Part shown: positions 46,001 to 57,330 of the stretch, piece by piece
Layout of the letters: each line of letters opens with the position of its first letter
Numbering within the stretch: position 1 is the first letter of the stretch
Source: Armigeres subalbatus
Lineage: Eukaryota > Arthropoda > Insecta > Diptera > Culicidae
Direction: 5' to 3'
Length of the DNA: 64,000 nucleotides
NCBI RefSeq assembly: GCF_024139115.2
Contig: NC_085139.1
Coordinates: 138,067,121-138,131,120, forward strand
Notes under the pieces: model-generated
Database searches by the model: none
What the model saw: the letters and a program-made list of their open reading frames with translations, nothing else
What the model was told of the DNA's origin: nothing
Translations under genes and position numbers: made by a program

Positions 46001-47046
46001 AGTAGCGACTAATTTTGTAGCAACTAATCAGACGGTCCCTCAATTTATTCACACGTCTCGCTCACACAGATAGTTAGTCAATCTAGCAGAGCAAATCCTC
46101 AATTTGCTACTCTGAAGATTGCCATACTGCCTTCTATGTTTGGTGTGATTGTGTGCTTAGACCATGTTTTGATTTTTTCTTCTATGAGCTAACAAATAAA
46201 CCGCTTTCTATATCTTGCAAGTACACAATCACAAGCAAAAGGTCCAAATTTGATGTGCAAATATAGCTGCTAGAAGTCGCACTCCTGATTTATGCCTGAC
46301 TCTATGATGGATGAATAGTTGGTTTGCACATGATAAGTTTACGTAAAATTTACGTGCATTAAGTTGATATAGAATTTGGATGTGTATAAAAAATAGGCTG
46401 AGCAATCGTCTAATCATGTTCTTCAACGAGGTAACAGGTTTGATTCAAACTAGGAAGAAAGCTCATTCGCTACAAATTAGACATAATCGATTGTATTTTG
46501 CTTTTGCTGAGCAACCGCGCTTGTACTAGCCACAAGTTGATCCACTTGTGCTGTAATTGAAAAACCGAAGCGACAATTTGATAGCCGATTGGAACGCTGG
46601 CGGGTGTTGTTGAAACTCTAATTACGAAGTGCTTACCTGGTAGATGGCAACCCGTGTACTATATACAAGGCGCCAGCCTCTATCGACTCTGCGACGGTCA
46701 TCGATGCTTTCGCTCTTGTACTTGTTTGTTATGAAATTTGCGTGAACGGCCTTCACCGTGCAACCACCTGACGTGGTATTGGCGGTCAAATCGTTCGCGC
46801 TCAAGGCTCACCGTATCAGCAAAATGATCAGATGCTGCACTTTAATAACAAGATAAGCTTTGTGAGATTGAAGTTTCTTGCTGGTTGAACGACTAGTGAG
46901 ACGCTAGCTTTCGATGTGATAACCAGCCCTACCGCTGATTAATTTCAAAATTATGCAAGTTCATTGCATCTTCGATGCGGTCATCTTACATTTATAAAAC
47001 GATGTCAGGTTTGACAGAGTGTTAATTGAGTAATGATAATATTTAT
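43069..47046. other. Mostly non-repetitive sequence
   Basis: A decayed relative of the 4640-5560 foldback lies at 43570-43930. 44270-44480 is GC-richer (GACGGCCGGCCGGGTGCTGC near 44402). A minus-strand open stretch at 46622-46804 ends in CAG|GTAAGC (near 46636), which looks like a donor, but the peptide matches nothing known. No gene was assigned. Lack of repeats suggests older or constrained intron DNA. Confidence 0.45.
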
Positions 47047-48255
47047 TAAAACTTCTATTTGTTCCAAATCCAATTTAAAATTAATCCCAATTCATTCCAA
47101 ATCCAATCCGAATGCATTCCAAATCCAATCCAAATCCAATTCAAATCGAATCCAAATACAATCCAAATCCAATACAAATCAAATCCAATTCCAATTCAAA
47201 TCCATTCCAAATCCGATCCAATTCCAATCCAAACTCAATCCAAATCCAATTCAAATCGAATCCAAATCCAATCCAAATCCAATCCAAATCCAATCCAAAT
47301 CCAATCCAAATCCAATCAAATCCAATCCAAATCAATCCAAATCAATCAAAATCAATCCAAATCAATCCAAATCAATCCAAATCAATTCAAATCAATCCAA
47401 ATCAATCCAAACCAATCCAAATCAATCAAATCCAATCCAAATCAATCCAAATCAATCCAAACCAATCCAAATCAATCCAAATCAATCCAAATCAATACAA
47501 ATCAATCCAAATCAATCCAAATCTATTCCAGATCCAGTTCAAATCCATTCCAAATCAATCCAAATCAATCCAAATCAATTCAAATCCATTCCAAATCAAT
47601 CCAAATCAATCCAAATCAATCCAAATCAATCCAAATTCAATCCAAATCAATCCAATCAATCCAAATCCAATCCAAATCCAATCCAAATCCAATCCAAATA
47701 CAATCCAAACCCAATCCAAATCCAATTCAAATCGAATCTAAATCCAATCCTAATCCAATCTAAATCCATTCCAAATCTAATCAAATCCAATTCAAATCGA
47801 ATCCAATTCCAATCCTAATCCAATCCAAATCCAATACAAATCCAATCCAAATTCAATCCAAAGCCAATCCAAATCCAGTTCAAATCCAATCCAAATCCAA
47901 TCCAAATCCAATTCAAATCCAATCCAAATCCATTCCAAATCCATTCCAAATCCAATCCAAATCCAATCCAAATCCAATCCAAATCCAATCCAAATCCAAT
48001 TCAAATCGAATCCAAATCCAATCCAAATCCATTCCAAATCCGATCCAAATCCAGTCCAAACCCAATCCAAATCCAATTCAAATCGAATACAAATCCAATC
48101 CTAATACAATCCAAATCCAATCCTAATCCAATCCAAATCCATTCCAAATCGAATCCAAATCCATTCCAAACCCAATCCAAATCGCATTCAAATCGAATCC
48201 AATTCCAATACAAATCAAATCCAATTCCAATCCAAATCCATTCCAATCCTAATCC
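47047..48255 (+). repeat. 11-bp satellite (AATCCAATCCA)n, block 1
   Basis: Head-to-tail AATCC/AATCCA units with many AATC-only variants in the first half (47300-47680, AATCAATCCA). Stop-poor frames of up to 261 codons are by-products (Gln-Ser-Asn-Pro repeats). Blocks 2 and 3 continue the same strand orientation, so this was once one array. Confidence 0.93.
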
Positions 48256-48571
48256 CACAGATAACAGACATTGAAGCTAGAACAAATTTTATTGAAAATC
48301 CTGTGTAAACTTTTGAATTGATATACGTTGGCCCACTACTGCCATCTACTCAACTGATTGCGGCAGTACCTAAGGATGCAGCTGAATCACAACCGTCGAA
48401 CGCAGCCAATGCATTTGACAGCCGCAATCGGGCTGCGTTTTCAATAACAATGATCCTTGCGCCATCTCCAATCGATTGCCAAACGCGGTCCCAATTTAAA
48501 ATACATTTGAACTAACGGTTGCGAATGTTTACACACGTATGGGATGCCAGCCTCAACATCTGTTATCTGTG
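48256..48571. mobile_element. MITE inserted in the satellite
   Basis: The inverted ends CACAGATAACAGA and TCTGTTATCTGTG extend imperfectly to about 25 bp. CTAATCC lies on both sides (a 7-bp duplication, though ambiguous inside a repeat). The interior is unique and non-coding; the frame at 48318-48515 is not recognised. Confidence 0.78.
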
Positions 48572-49826
48572 CTAATCCTAATCCAATACAAATCCAATCC
48601 AAATTCAATCCAAAACCAATCCAAATTCAACTCAAATCCAATCCAAATTCAATCCAAATCCAATCCGTTTCAATCCAAATCCAATCCATTCCAATACAAA
48701 TCTAATTTATATTCAATCCAAATCCAATCCAAATCCAATTCAAATCCAATTCCAATCTAAATCCAAACCAAATCTAATCCAAATTCAATACAAATCCAAT
48801 GAAAATCAAATCCAATCCAAATTCAATCCAAATCCAAATCCAAATCCAATCCAAATCCTATTCAAATCCAATCCAAATCCAATCCAAATCATATCTAAAT
48901 CCAATCCGAAGCCAATCCAAATCCAGTTCAAATCCAATCCAAATCCAATCCAAATCCAATCTAAATTCAATCCATATCCAATTCAAATCCAATTCATATC
49001 CAAATCCAATTCTAATACAATTCAAATCTAATCCAAATTCAATCCAAGTTCAAACCAAGTCCAAGTCTAACTCAAATCCAATCCAAATCCAATCAAATAT
49101 CAATGCAAATCCAATCCATAACCATTTAAAATCCGATCAAATATCAATCCAAATCCATTTCAAATCCGATTCAAGTTAAATCCAAATCCAATACAAATCC
49201 AAATAGAATTCAAATGCAGACTAAATTCATTCCAAATCCAATCCAAATCCAATTCAAATCCAATCAACCCAATCCATATCCAATTCAAATCCGATCCAAA
49301 TCCAAATCCAATCCAAATCCAAATCCAATCCAAATCCATCCAAATTAAATCCAAATCCAATCCAAACCCAATGCAAATCCAATTCAAATCGAATCCGAAT
49401 CCAATCCAAATCCAATCCTAATCCAATCCCAATCCAATCCTAATCCAATCCAAATTCAATACAAATCCAATTCAAATTCAATCCATTCCAAATACAATCC
49501 ATATCCAATCCAAATCCAAATCCAAATTCAAATCAAATCCAATCCAAATCCAATCCAAATCCAATCCAAATCCAATCCAAATCCAATCCAAATCCAATCC
49601 AAATCCAATCCAAATCCAATCCAAATTCAATCCGAATTCAACTTAAATCCAATCCAAATCCAATCCAAATTCAATCCAAATCCAATCTAAATCTAATCCA
49701 AATCCAATCCAAATCCAATCCAAATCCAATCCAAATCCAACCCAAATCCAATACAAATCCAATACAAATCCAATCCAAATCCAATCCAAATCCAATCCAA
49801 ATCCAATCCATTCCAATATAAATCTA
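48572..49826 (+). repeat. 11-bp satellite (AATCCAATCCA)n, block 2
   Basis: Same unit and orientation as block 1. 49540-49625 and 49690-49810 are nearly perfect, suggesting recent local homogenisation. It ends in TATAAATCTAATTT, which recurs at the start of block 3. Confidence 0.93.
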
Positions 49827-51390
49827 ATTTGATGATAATGGATCGATCGCCGCGATTTTGTGTTTCGGTTGCTTATCGATTGATTTTCGGCGAGAAATAA
49901 AACAAATCTCGGGTACTTATTCAAAAGGACGTATGTGATTTTGTAAACAAAGATTCAAACGTCGCACAGAAAAGTAACTAGAACAAATTCGTGGACAAAA
50001 CCCAAAAAAAAATTTTCAACATTTATACATTCTTATATTTTTTTAGATACTTAAAAACATTCTGCATACTATGGCTATTTCAGATATGACCCAAAATTTT
50101 GTAAAAAAATATAATTAGGGCTCAAAAATGAGGTATTGGATTGGATTTTATCTACTTTATTTGTGGAGTATTTGGAAAATCTGATTTTACACAACATAAA
50201 TGTTATCAACAAGCTATTATTAGTACACAATGAGTAGATTATAGTTGTATGTCTCCATTTTGTTCATGTTTATGGTCAAATTATAAATTTTATGTTTCAG
50301 GTGATGATCACTTGAAAATCACTATTTTTTCTATTTTTTATGTTTTTCTTCAGAGGAAAAGTTAATCTATACGGCAAGATCCGGCAAAGATAAATCACTT
50401 GGGTGTAACTTCAAGATATGGACTAAGCATTCCACGTGAAAACTCGTCCGCAAACGTCCGCAAATTAGATTCTGAGCTATTTGAATAAAATGCGATTTTT
50501 CATCATTTTCATACAAAATTTAAACATTTGTTCATAAATTACCACATAAAATCCAGGAAAAAAAATGTAAAATGCATGCTATTTAGCATGCATTTTGTCA
50601 AGACACAAATAGAATAATGGGTCTCCCATGAGTTGCATTGATATCTTTTTGAAAACCTTATATTAAAATCGCTTATCTATAACTTCTGCATTGTAGAGAA
50701 ATCTGTTACTACCTAGATTTAGGATGAACCCGTTTTCATTGAAGTGATCATAATTTATGAACGGTGCCTTATTATGATACTTTCGTCATGGCTAGCAATG
50801 ATATCTTGTGGGCTTCGATTCGGACATGGTAATCGTTGTTGTTTCGAGCCATGGTATATAGAATACAGGTGATTTATATTTCTTACTACAGGCTTCACCT
50901 TTTCAGACCCTAATTTTTAAGGTTAAGGTTTAAGTTAAGGAGAGAAGAGTGTTCAATAAAAAAAACAGTGTTTACTTTTGTACATGCGAATTTATACAAC
51001 CATTTTTCTTTTGGGATCTTGGGCATGGGTTAAAATAAGTTAATTTTTTTTCTTACGTAAATGTTAGAAAATCCATCTAAGCATACAGCTTTAACTACGG
51101 GTTTCTTGCTACTATGTGGAATATAGTCATTTTAGAATCGTTTGCGTAGCGAAAGCAAGAGATTTTACATAAAACGCGAGGTTTTATTTGAAAACATATG
51201 TGCTTTGACATTTTTATCTGGTTTTACACTGTTAAGTGGATAGATTTATAAAAAAAAAATGCATTTTCCTGCATAATTGGCAATTATTACTTCGTCCTAG
51301 GAATATCATGCCCAAATAACCGCAAAAAATAGTTTTGGCCAAGAATTGGCTTATTTACTCCTATGTGCGTCGATTTGTCCAATCTGATAG

Positions 51391-51472
51391 CACTCCCACG
51401 CAAACCATTACCACAAACAGGTAGGGGAAGCCTTCGGCTACCTGTTGGTGGTGTTGGTTTGCGTGGGAGTGC
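51391..51472. repeat. Long stem-loop inside the inserted element
   Basis: GCACTCCCACGCAAACC and its complement enclose a second pair (AACAGGTAG / CTACCTGTT) around GGGGAAGCCTTCGG, forming an imperfect stem of about 35 bp. Confidence 0.8.
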
Positions 51473-51547
51473 CATAAGATTTGACAAAACGACGTTTGAT
51501 TCTTTGTTTACAAAATCACATACGTCCTTTTGAATAAGTACCCGAGA

Positions 51548-51747
51548 TGTTTGCCAGATTGTCCGGACGTTTCAGTCGATTCACTGGCCTTCGATCATCT
51601 TCTGCGGACTAATCTTCCTGCCGCTTCATTCCTTACACAGTAGTAGTAATGGCCGTCTTGGAGTAAGGAAGCGGCAGGGAGTTTAGTCCGCAGAAGATGG
51701 TCGAAGGCCAGTGAATCGACCGAAACGTCCGGACAATCTTGCAAACA
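51548..51747. mobile_element. Palindromic MITE nested in the right arm
   Basis: TGTTTGCCAGATTGTCCGG and its near-complement at the right close two arms of about 85 bp (shared CACTGGCCTTCGA, TCTTCTGCGGACTAA, CTGCCGCTTC). Removing it rejoins the surrounding arm at CCCGAGA / TTTGTTTT, so it inserted into the older element. The target duplication is unclear. Confidence 0.85.
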
Positions 51748-51793
51748 TTTGTTTTATTTCTCGCTGAAAATCAATCGATTAGCAACCGAAACA

Positions 51794-53090
51794 AATCTAA
51801 TTTATATTAAATCCAAATCCAATTCCAATTCAAATCCAAACCAAATCTAATCCAAATTCAATCCAAATTCAATCCATATCCAATCCAATCCAAATCCAAT
51901 TCAAATCCAAATCCAAATTCAAATCAAATCCAATCCAAATCCAATTCAAATTCAACTCAAATCCAATCAAAATCCAATCCAAATCCAATCCAAATCCAAT
52001 CCAAAGCCAATCCAAATCCAAATGCAGTTCAAATCCAATCCAAATTCAATCAAAATGCAATCCAAATAGATCCAAATCCAATCCAATCCAAATAAAATTC
52101 AAATCAAATCTAAATCAAAATCCAATCCAAATTCAATACATATCCAATCCAAATCCAATTCATATCGAATTCTAACACAATTCAAATCCAATCTAAATTC
52201 AATCCAAGTCCAATCAAAATCTAATTCAAATTCAATCCAAGTCCAACCCAAATTCAATCCAAATCTAAAACCAATCCAAATCCAAACCAAATCCAAATCG
52301 AATCCAATCCAAATCAAATCCAAATCAAATCCAAATCCAATCCAAATCCAATCCAAATTCAATCCAAATCCCATCCAAATCCTATCCAAATCCAATCCAA
52401 GTTCAATCCAAGTCCAATCCAAATCCAATCCAAATCCAACCCAAACTTAAATTCAATCCATATCCAATCCAAATCTAACTTAAACCCAATCCATACCTAA
52501 TCCAAAGAAAATTTGAATCCAATCCAAATCAAATTCAAATTCTATCCAAATTCAAGTCAAATCCAATTAAAATACAATCCAAATCCAATTCAAATCCAAT
52601 CCAAAGCCAATCCGAATCCAATTCAAAGTCTATCCAAATCTAATTTAAATCCAATCCAAATCCAATCCAAATTCAATCCATATCCAATCCAAATCCAATT
52701 CCAATACAATTCAAATCCAATCCAAATTCAATCCAAGTCCAATTCAAATCTAACTCAAATCCAATCTAAATCCAATCCAAATTCAATCAAATATCAATCC
52801 AAATCCAATCAAATATTAATCCAAATTCAATCCAAATCCATTTCAAATCCAATTCCAATTCAATCCAAATCCAATCCAAATGCAACCTAAATTCAATCCA
52901 AATTCAATCCAAATCCAATCAAAATACAATCCAATTCCAACCCAAATTCAATCCAAGTCCAATCAAAGTCCAAACCAAATCCAATCCAAATCCAAATCCA
53001 ATCCGAATCCAATCCAAATCCAATTCAAATCCAATCCAAATCCAATCCAAATCCAATCCAAATCCAAACCATATCTAAACCTAATTTAAA
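51794..53090 (+). repeat. 11-bp satellite (AATCCAATCCA)n, block 3
   Basis: Same unit and strand as blocks 1 and 2, more diverged in the middle. Repetitive frames on both strands are by-products. Confidence 0.93.
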
Positions 53091-53139
53091 TTTTTGGGTT
53101 TGCGCAATCGTTATGGAATTCAATAGTGATCAACTACGC

Positions 53140-53404
53140 TTAATTATCTGTCGAATGCAGCTTGTTGCGAGAGATCCGGTTGAGAATTACTGTGCAAAAA
53201 ATTGGCTAATGTTTTTTTTTATGGCAATTGTGTACACACATACACACACGCATACATACGGAGAGACAGACATTTGCTCAGTTCGTCGAGCACAATCGAT
53301 TGGTATATCACAACATAGGCCTCTGAGTCTTCTATAAAAAGTTCGTTTTTGGAGTGAAATGATAGCCTTTTGGTACAACTTTTGTTGTACGAAAAAGGCA
53401 AAAC
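53140..53404 (+). mobile_element. Composite SINE family S2, copy 2 (3' part)
   Basis: It shares GCAGCTTGTTGCGAGAGAT, an ACACATACACACACGCATAC microsatellite, TCGTCGAGCACAATCGATTGG, GGAGTGAAATGATAGCC and GTACGAAAAAGGCAAAA with copy 1. The tRNA-like head is not seen. Confidence 0.72.
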
Positions 53405-53446
53405 CAATGAATTATTCAATTTATAAAACAAGAAAATCATCAGAAT

Positions 53447-53830
53447 AGCATAGCATAGTTACGGTGTACTTCGTAGATTGGATTAGTGATACTCATGTTT
53501 TTCTTTTGAAATCCTTATTCAGATTGCTATCAGAAATCAAGGTAGGTGTAGTCCTTGATTTCAATCTAGGATAAAAATCACAAAAGCATGAGGATTACTA
53601 CTCCTGGCCACGCCCATCTTCACCGTAACTTGGGAGGGAAAGCAAGTGATGATGTAGTACTTACTTAACGAGAGGTCCCTGACTCAGCGACACCCTCACA
53701 AGTACCACGGAGTTGTATATTGGGGAAGGTATTCGTTGGGTCAGGATTTGTCTGTAGCTGCCAATGTGACCGTGGTAGATCTTACACCGTAACACACCAC
53801 GCAAAGGTGTCTACACAGCGTTACGGGGCT
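53447..53830 (-). mobile_element. Hairpin-headed SINE, family S3 copy 2
   Basis: Reverse complement of the unit at 38653-39054. The tail lies at the left (repeated AGCAT) and the GTTACGGGGCT head at the right. A 22-bp direct repeat flanks it at 53425-53446 and 53831-53852. As in copy 1, it sits within about 50 bp of the end of an S2 element. Confidence 0.88.
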
Positions 53831-53904
53831 AAAACAAGAAAATCATCAGAATGAAAGAAAACTATCACTCATTTTAATTTAAAAGGTAATGCATAAACAC
53901 AGAT

Positions 53905-54617
53905 TTCCGGATAACTGATACGGTTGATCAAGGCGACGATGGATCGGGTGATGTGTGTAGTTCGAGTTTCAGGGGCATTCTAGAGTCCCTTCGAAACGCG
54001 CAAAGGGTTAAGGCAAGGTGATGGTCTTTCATGTCTGCTATTTAACTTCGCTTCCGAGGTAGTTATACGAAGGACAGGGATTGACACGAGTGGTACGACA
54101 TTCACGAAGTCTGCCCAGTTATGCGGTTTGGCCAACGACATCGATATTTTGGCACGTAACTTTGAGAGGAAGGAGGAAGCTTACATCAGACTGAAAAGCG
54201 AAGCTTAACGGATTGGACTAGTAATCAACACTTCGAAGACGAAGTACATGATAGGAAGAGGATCAAGAGAATACAACGTAAGCCACCCACCACGAGTTTA
54301 TATTGGTGGTGACGAAATCGAGGTGGTTGAAGAATGCATGTACTTGGGCTCACTGGTGACCCTCGATAACGATACCAGCAGAGAAATTCAGAGACGCATC
54401 ATGGCAGGAAATCGTACGTACTTTAGACTCCGCAAAACGCTCCGATCGAATAGAGTTCGCCGCCGAACCAAACTGACTGTCTATTAAACGCTCATTAGAC
54501 CGGTAGTCTTCTACGGACACGAGACCAGGACGATGCTCGTGGAAGACCAACGCGCACTGGGAGTTTTCGATAGGAAAGTGCTGCGTACCATGGCGGACGG
54601 TACGTGGAGGAGGCGAA
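53905..54617 (+). pseudogene. RTE-like LINE reverse transcriptase, upstream half
   Basis: The plus strand shows LIRLIKATMDRVMCVVRVSG, KGLRQGDGLSCLLFN, then LCGLANDIDILAR where YADD is expected (catalytic site mutated to AND), INTSKTKYMIGRG, VVEECMYLGSLVT and VVFYGHETR. Two or more in-frame stops and the mutated palm motif make it inactive. It is 5'-truncated at about 53905. The frame runs straight into the TTAA at 54618 and resumes at 58396. Confidence 0.85.
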
Positions 54618-54864
54618 TTAACACGTACGTCCCCAACCCCCATTTTACGACAAAACTCAAAATTCAAAACCATGCTGCTCAGCCAATTTCTAACGGATTT
54701 TCAAGCAATCTTCTGGAATCGATCACAAAATTCCTATAGTCTTAGGAACCGAGGTCAATTTTTGTGCAATGGCCATGGTTCCGGATATATTCCGGGGAGT
54801 ACTGGGGTTACCTCCCTCCCAGAAAAAATGGTCACTGGCAGATCGGCTTCGAAATCCATCGTGC

Positions 54865-55710
54865 GACATGTCAAACTTCATGATTTTGCAAAACAAGTAC
54901 ACTGGAGTACATTTCGGCGATTTTCGATCGAATTGGTTACCCTCCGGGTACTTCCAGGGCCTGGTTCCCTTGGGGAAGTGGCCAATTTTCATTCGCTTTC
55001 GGAACCCATCTTGCGACATATCAAACTTCATGATTTTGCAAAACAAGTACAGTGGAGTACATTTAGGCGATTTTCGATCGAATTGGCCACCCTCCAGGTA
55101 CTTCCAGGGCCTGGTTCCCTTAGGAAAGTGGCCAATTTTCATTCGCTTTTGGAACCCATCTTGCGACATATCAAACTTCATGATTTTGCAAAACAAGTAC
55201 AGTGAAGTACATTTCGGCGATTTTCGATCGAATTGGCCACCCTCCAGGTACTTCAAGGGCCTGGTTCCCTTGGGAAAGTGGCCAATTTTCATTCGCTCTT
55301 GGAACCCATCTTGCGACATATCAAACTTCATGATTTTGCAAAACAAGTACACTGGAGTACATTTCGGCGATTTTCGATCGAATTGGTCACCCTCTGGGTA
55401 CTTCCAGGGCCTGGTTCCCTTGGGGAAGTGGCCAATTTTCATTCAATCTTGGAACCCATCTTGCGACATATCAAACTTCATGATTTTGCAAATCAAGTAC
55501 AGTGGAGTACATTTCGGCGATTTTCGATCGAATTGGCCGCCCTCCGGGTACTTCCAGGGCCTGGTTCCCTTGGGGAAGTGGCCAATTTTCGTTCAATCTT
55601 GGAACCCATCTTGCGACATGTCAAACTACATGATTTTGCAAAACAAGTACACTGGAGTACATTTCGTCGATTTTCGATCGAATTGGCCACCCTCCGGGTA
55701 CTTCCAGGTA
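54865..55710 (+). repeat. 150-bp tandem repeat, left arm, about 5.7 units
   Basis: The marker TCAAACTTCA recurs at 54871, 55021, 55171, 55321 and 55471 (a one-base variant at 55621), an exact 150-bp period. Shared strings include GATTTTGCAAAACAAGTAC, TTCGATCGAATTGG and GGCCTGGTTCCCTTGGG. Units differ by a few bases each. The 319-codon plus frame reads through because 150 is a multiple of three. Confidence 0.95.
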
Positions 55711-55820
55711 GGCCTGTGCGCTGATTGAAATTTTACCGGCAGTGGCGTGATAGATCATTTTCAGGCAGCGGCGGCGGCGTCACGCCGTTGGTGATCAGCG
55801 GTGGCGTGGATCGGCGTGAA
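55710..55820 (+). repeat. CGG-rich dispersed repeat G, copy 3
   Basis: It starts GGCCTGTGCGCTGATTGAAA and includes CAGCGGCGGCGGCGTCACGC, like 33424-33545. It interrupts the left arm at the junction between 150-bp repeats and minisatellite. Confidence 0.7.
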
Positions 55821-56695
55821 CCAGTTTCAAGCGCCAAAATTTCTTCAAAAGTTCGTCAAGGAATTCTTCCAGAAGTTCCTCCACTAGATTTTTTAAAAGA
55901 TCGTTAAGAAATTCCTTTGGACATTCCTCCGTAAGTGCCTCTGGGAAGTTCCTCCAGAAACTCCTCCCGGAATACATCTGGAAGTTCCTCCAGGAATTCC
56001 TCTGAAGGTTCCTCTGGGAATTCTATGGAAGTTCCTCCAGGAATTTCTACGGAAGTTCCTCCAGGAATTCCTCCGTAAAACTGGAATTGGCCACTTGGAA
56101 TTCCAGGAATTTCTGAAAGATTTCCTAGAGGAACTTCCGGAATAATTCCTAGAGGAATTTCCGGAGGAATTCCTAGAGGAACTTCCGGAGGAATTCCTAG
56201 AGGAACTTCCGGAGAAATTCCTAGAGGAATTTCCGGAGGAATTCCTGGAGGAACTTCCGGAGGAATTCCTGGAGGAACCTTCGGAGGAATTCCTGGAGGA
56301 ACTTTCGGAGGAATTACTGGAGAAACTTCCGGAGGAATTCTTGGAGGAACTTCCGGAGGAATCCCTGGAGGAACTTCCAGAGGAATTCCTGAAGGAACTT
56401 TCGGAGGAATTCTTGGAGGAACTTCCGGAGGAAATCCAGGAGGAACTTCCGAAGGAAATCCTGGAGGAACTTCCGGAGGAATTCCTGGAGGAATTTCCGG
56501 GAGAATTCCTGGAGGAACTTCTGGAGGAATTCCTGGAGGAACTTCCGGAGGAATTCCTGGAGGAATATCCGGAGGAATTCCTGGAGGAACTTCCGGAGGA
56601 ATTCCTGGAGGAACTTCCGGAGGAATTCCTGGAGGAACTTCCGGAGGAATTCCTGGAGGATCTTCCGGAGGAATTCCTGGAGGAACAATTCGATC
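55820..56695. repeat. Central 24-bp minisatellite with orientation switch
   Basis: 55830-56085 reads CCTCCAGGAATTCCTC-like. From about 56100 the unit flips to GGAGGAATTCCT-GGAGGAACTTCC and becomes nearly perfect by 56500-56690. A fragment of the 150-bp unit (ATTGGCCACTT) sits at the switch near 56085. It is the same unit as in element A at 31000-31710. Confidence 0.9.
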
Positions 56696-57078
56696 GAAAA
56701 TCACCGAAGTGTACTCCAGTGTACTTAATTTGCAAAATCATGAAGTTTGATATGTCGCAAGATGAGTTCCTAGAGCGAATGCAAATTGGCCACTTCCCCA
56801 AGGGAACAAGGCCCTGGAAGTACCTGGAGGGAGGCCAATTCGATCGCAAATCGCCGAAATGTACTCCACTGTACTTGTTTTGCAAAATGATGAAGTTTGA
56901 TATGTCGCAAGATGGGTTCCAAGATTGAATGAAAATTGGCCACTTCCCCTTGGGAACCAGGCCCTGGAAGTACCCGGAGGGTGGCCAATTCGATCGAAAA
57001 TCGTCGAAATGTACTCCAGTGTACTTGTTTTGCAAAATCATGAAGTTTGATATGTCGCAAGATGGGTTCCGAAAGCGA
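56696..57078 (-). repeat. 150-bp tandem repeat, right arm, inner block
   Basis: The marker TGAAGTTTGA is at 56741, 56891 and 57041, so the period is 150 bp in reverse orientation to the left arm. It then passes abruptly into minisatellite at about 57079. Confidence 0.93.
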
Positions 57079-57330
57079 ATGGAGGAACTTCCGGAGGAAT
57101 TCCTGGAGGAACTTCCGGAGGAATTCCTGGAGGAACTTCCGGAGGAATTCCTGGAGGAACTTCCGGAGGAATTCCTGGAGGAACTTTCGGAGGAATTCCT
57201 GGAGGAACTTCCGGAGGAATTCCTGGAGGAACTTCCGGAGGAATTCCTGGAGGAATATTCGGAGGAATTCTTGGAGGAACTTCCGGAGGAATTCCTGGAG
57301 GATTTTCCGGAGGAAGTCCTGGAGGAACAA
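57079..57330. repeat. Second minisatellite block in right arm
   Basis: About ten units of GGAGGAACTTCC-GGAGGAATTCCT, ending with the same junction (GGAGGAACAATTCGATCG) seen at about 56685. The two junctions and following repeats are about 642 bp apart, showing a higher-order duplication. Confidence 0.92.

Larger units (their letters stand above)
49838..51793. mobile_element. Roughly 1.95-kb inverted-repeat element splitting the satellite
   Basis: The left arm (about 49858-49966: GTTTCGGTTGC, GATTGATTTTCGGCGAGAAA, AAAGGACGTATGTGATTTTG) is repeated inverted at the right end (51491-51547 and 51748-51793). AAATCTAATTT is present at both outer edges, suggesting an 11-bp target duplication. The left edge carries about 20 extra bases before the repeat. 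The interior (49967-51490) is AT-rich and non-coding. Its right arm was itself hit by another MITE. Confidence 0.75.

Noticed and set aside
46622..46804. Possible minus-strand exon ending in CAG|GTAAGC
   Set aside because: The donor is plausible, but the peptide resembles nothing known, and no acceptor or partner exon could be shown.
47033..49924. Long Gln-Ser-Asn-Pro and Trp-Ile-Gly frames in the satellite
   Set aside because: By-products of the AATCC satellite; no unique sequence.
47047..53090. AATCC array considered as telomeric repeat
   Set aside because: Insect telomere repeats are TTAGG, and dipterans lack them; this is an interstitial 11-bp satellite.
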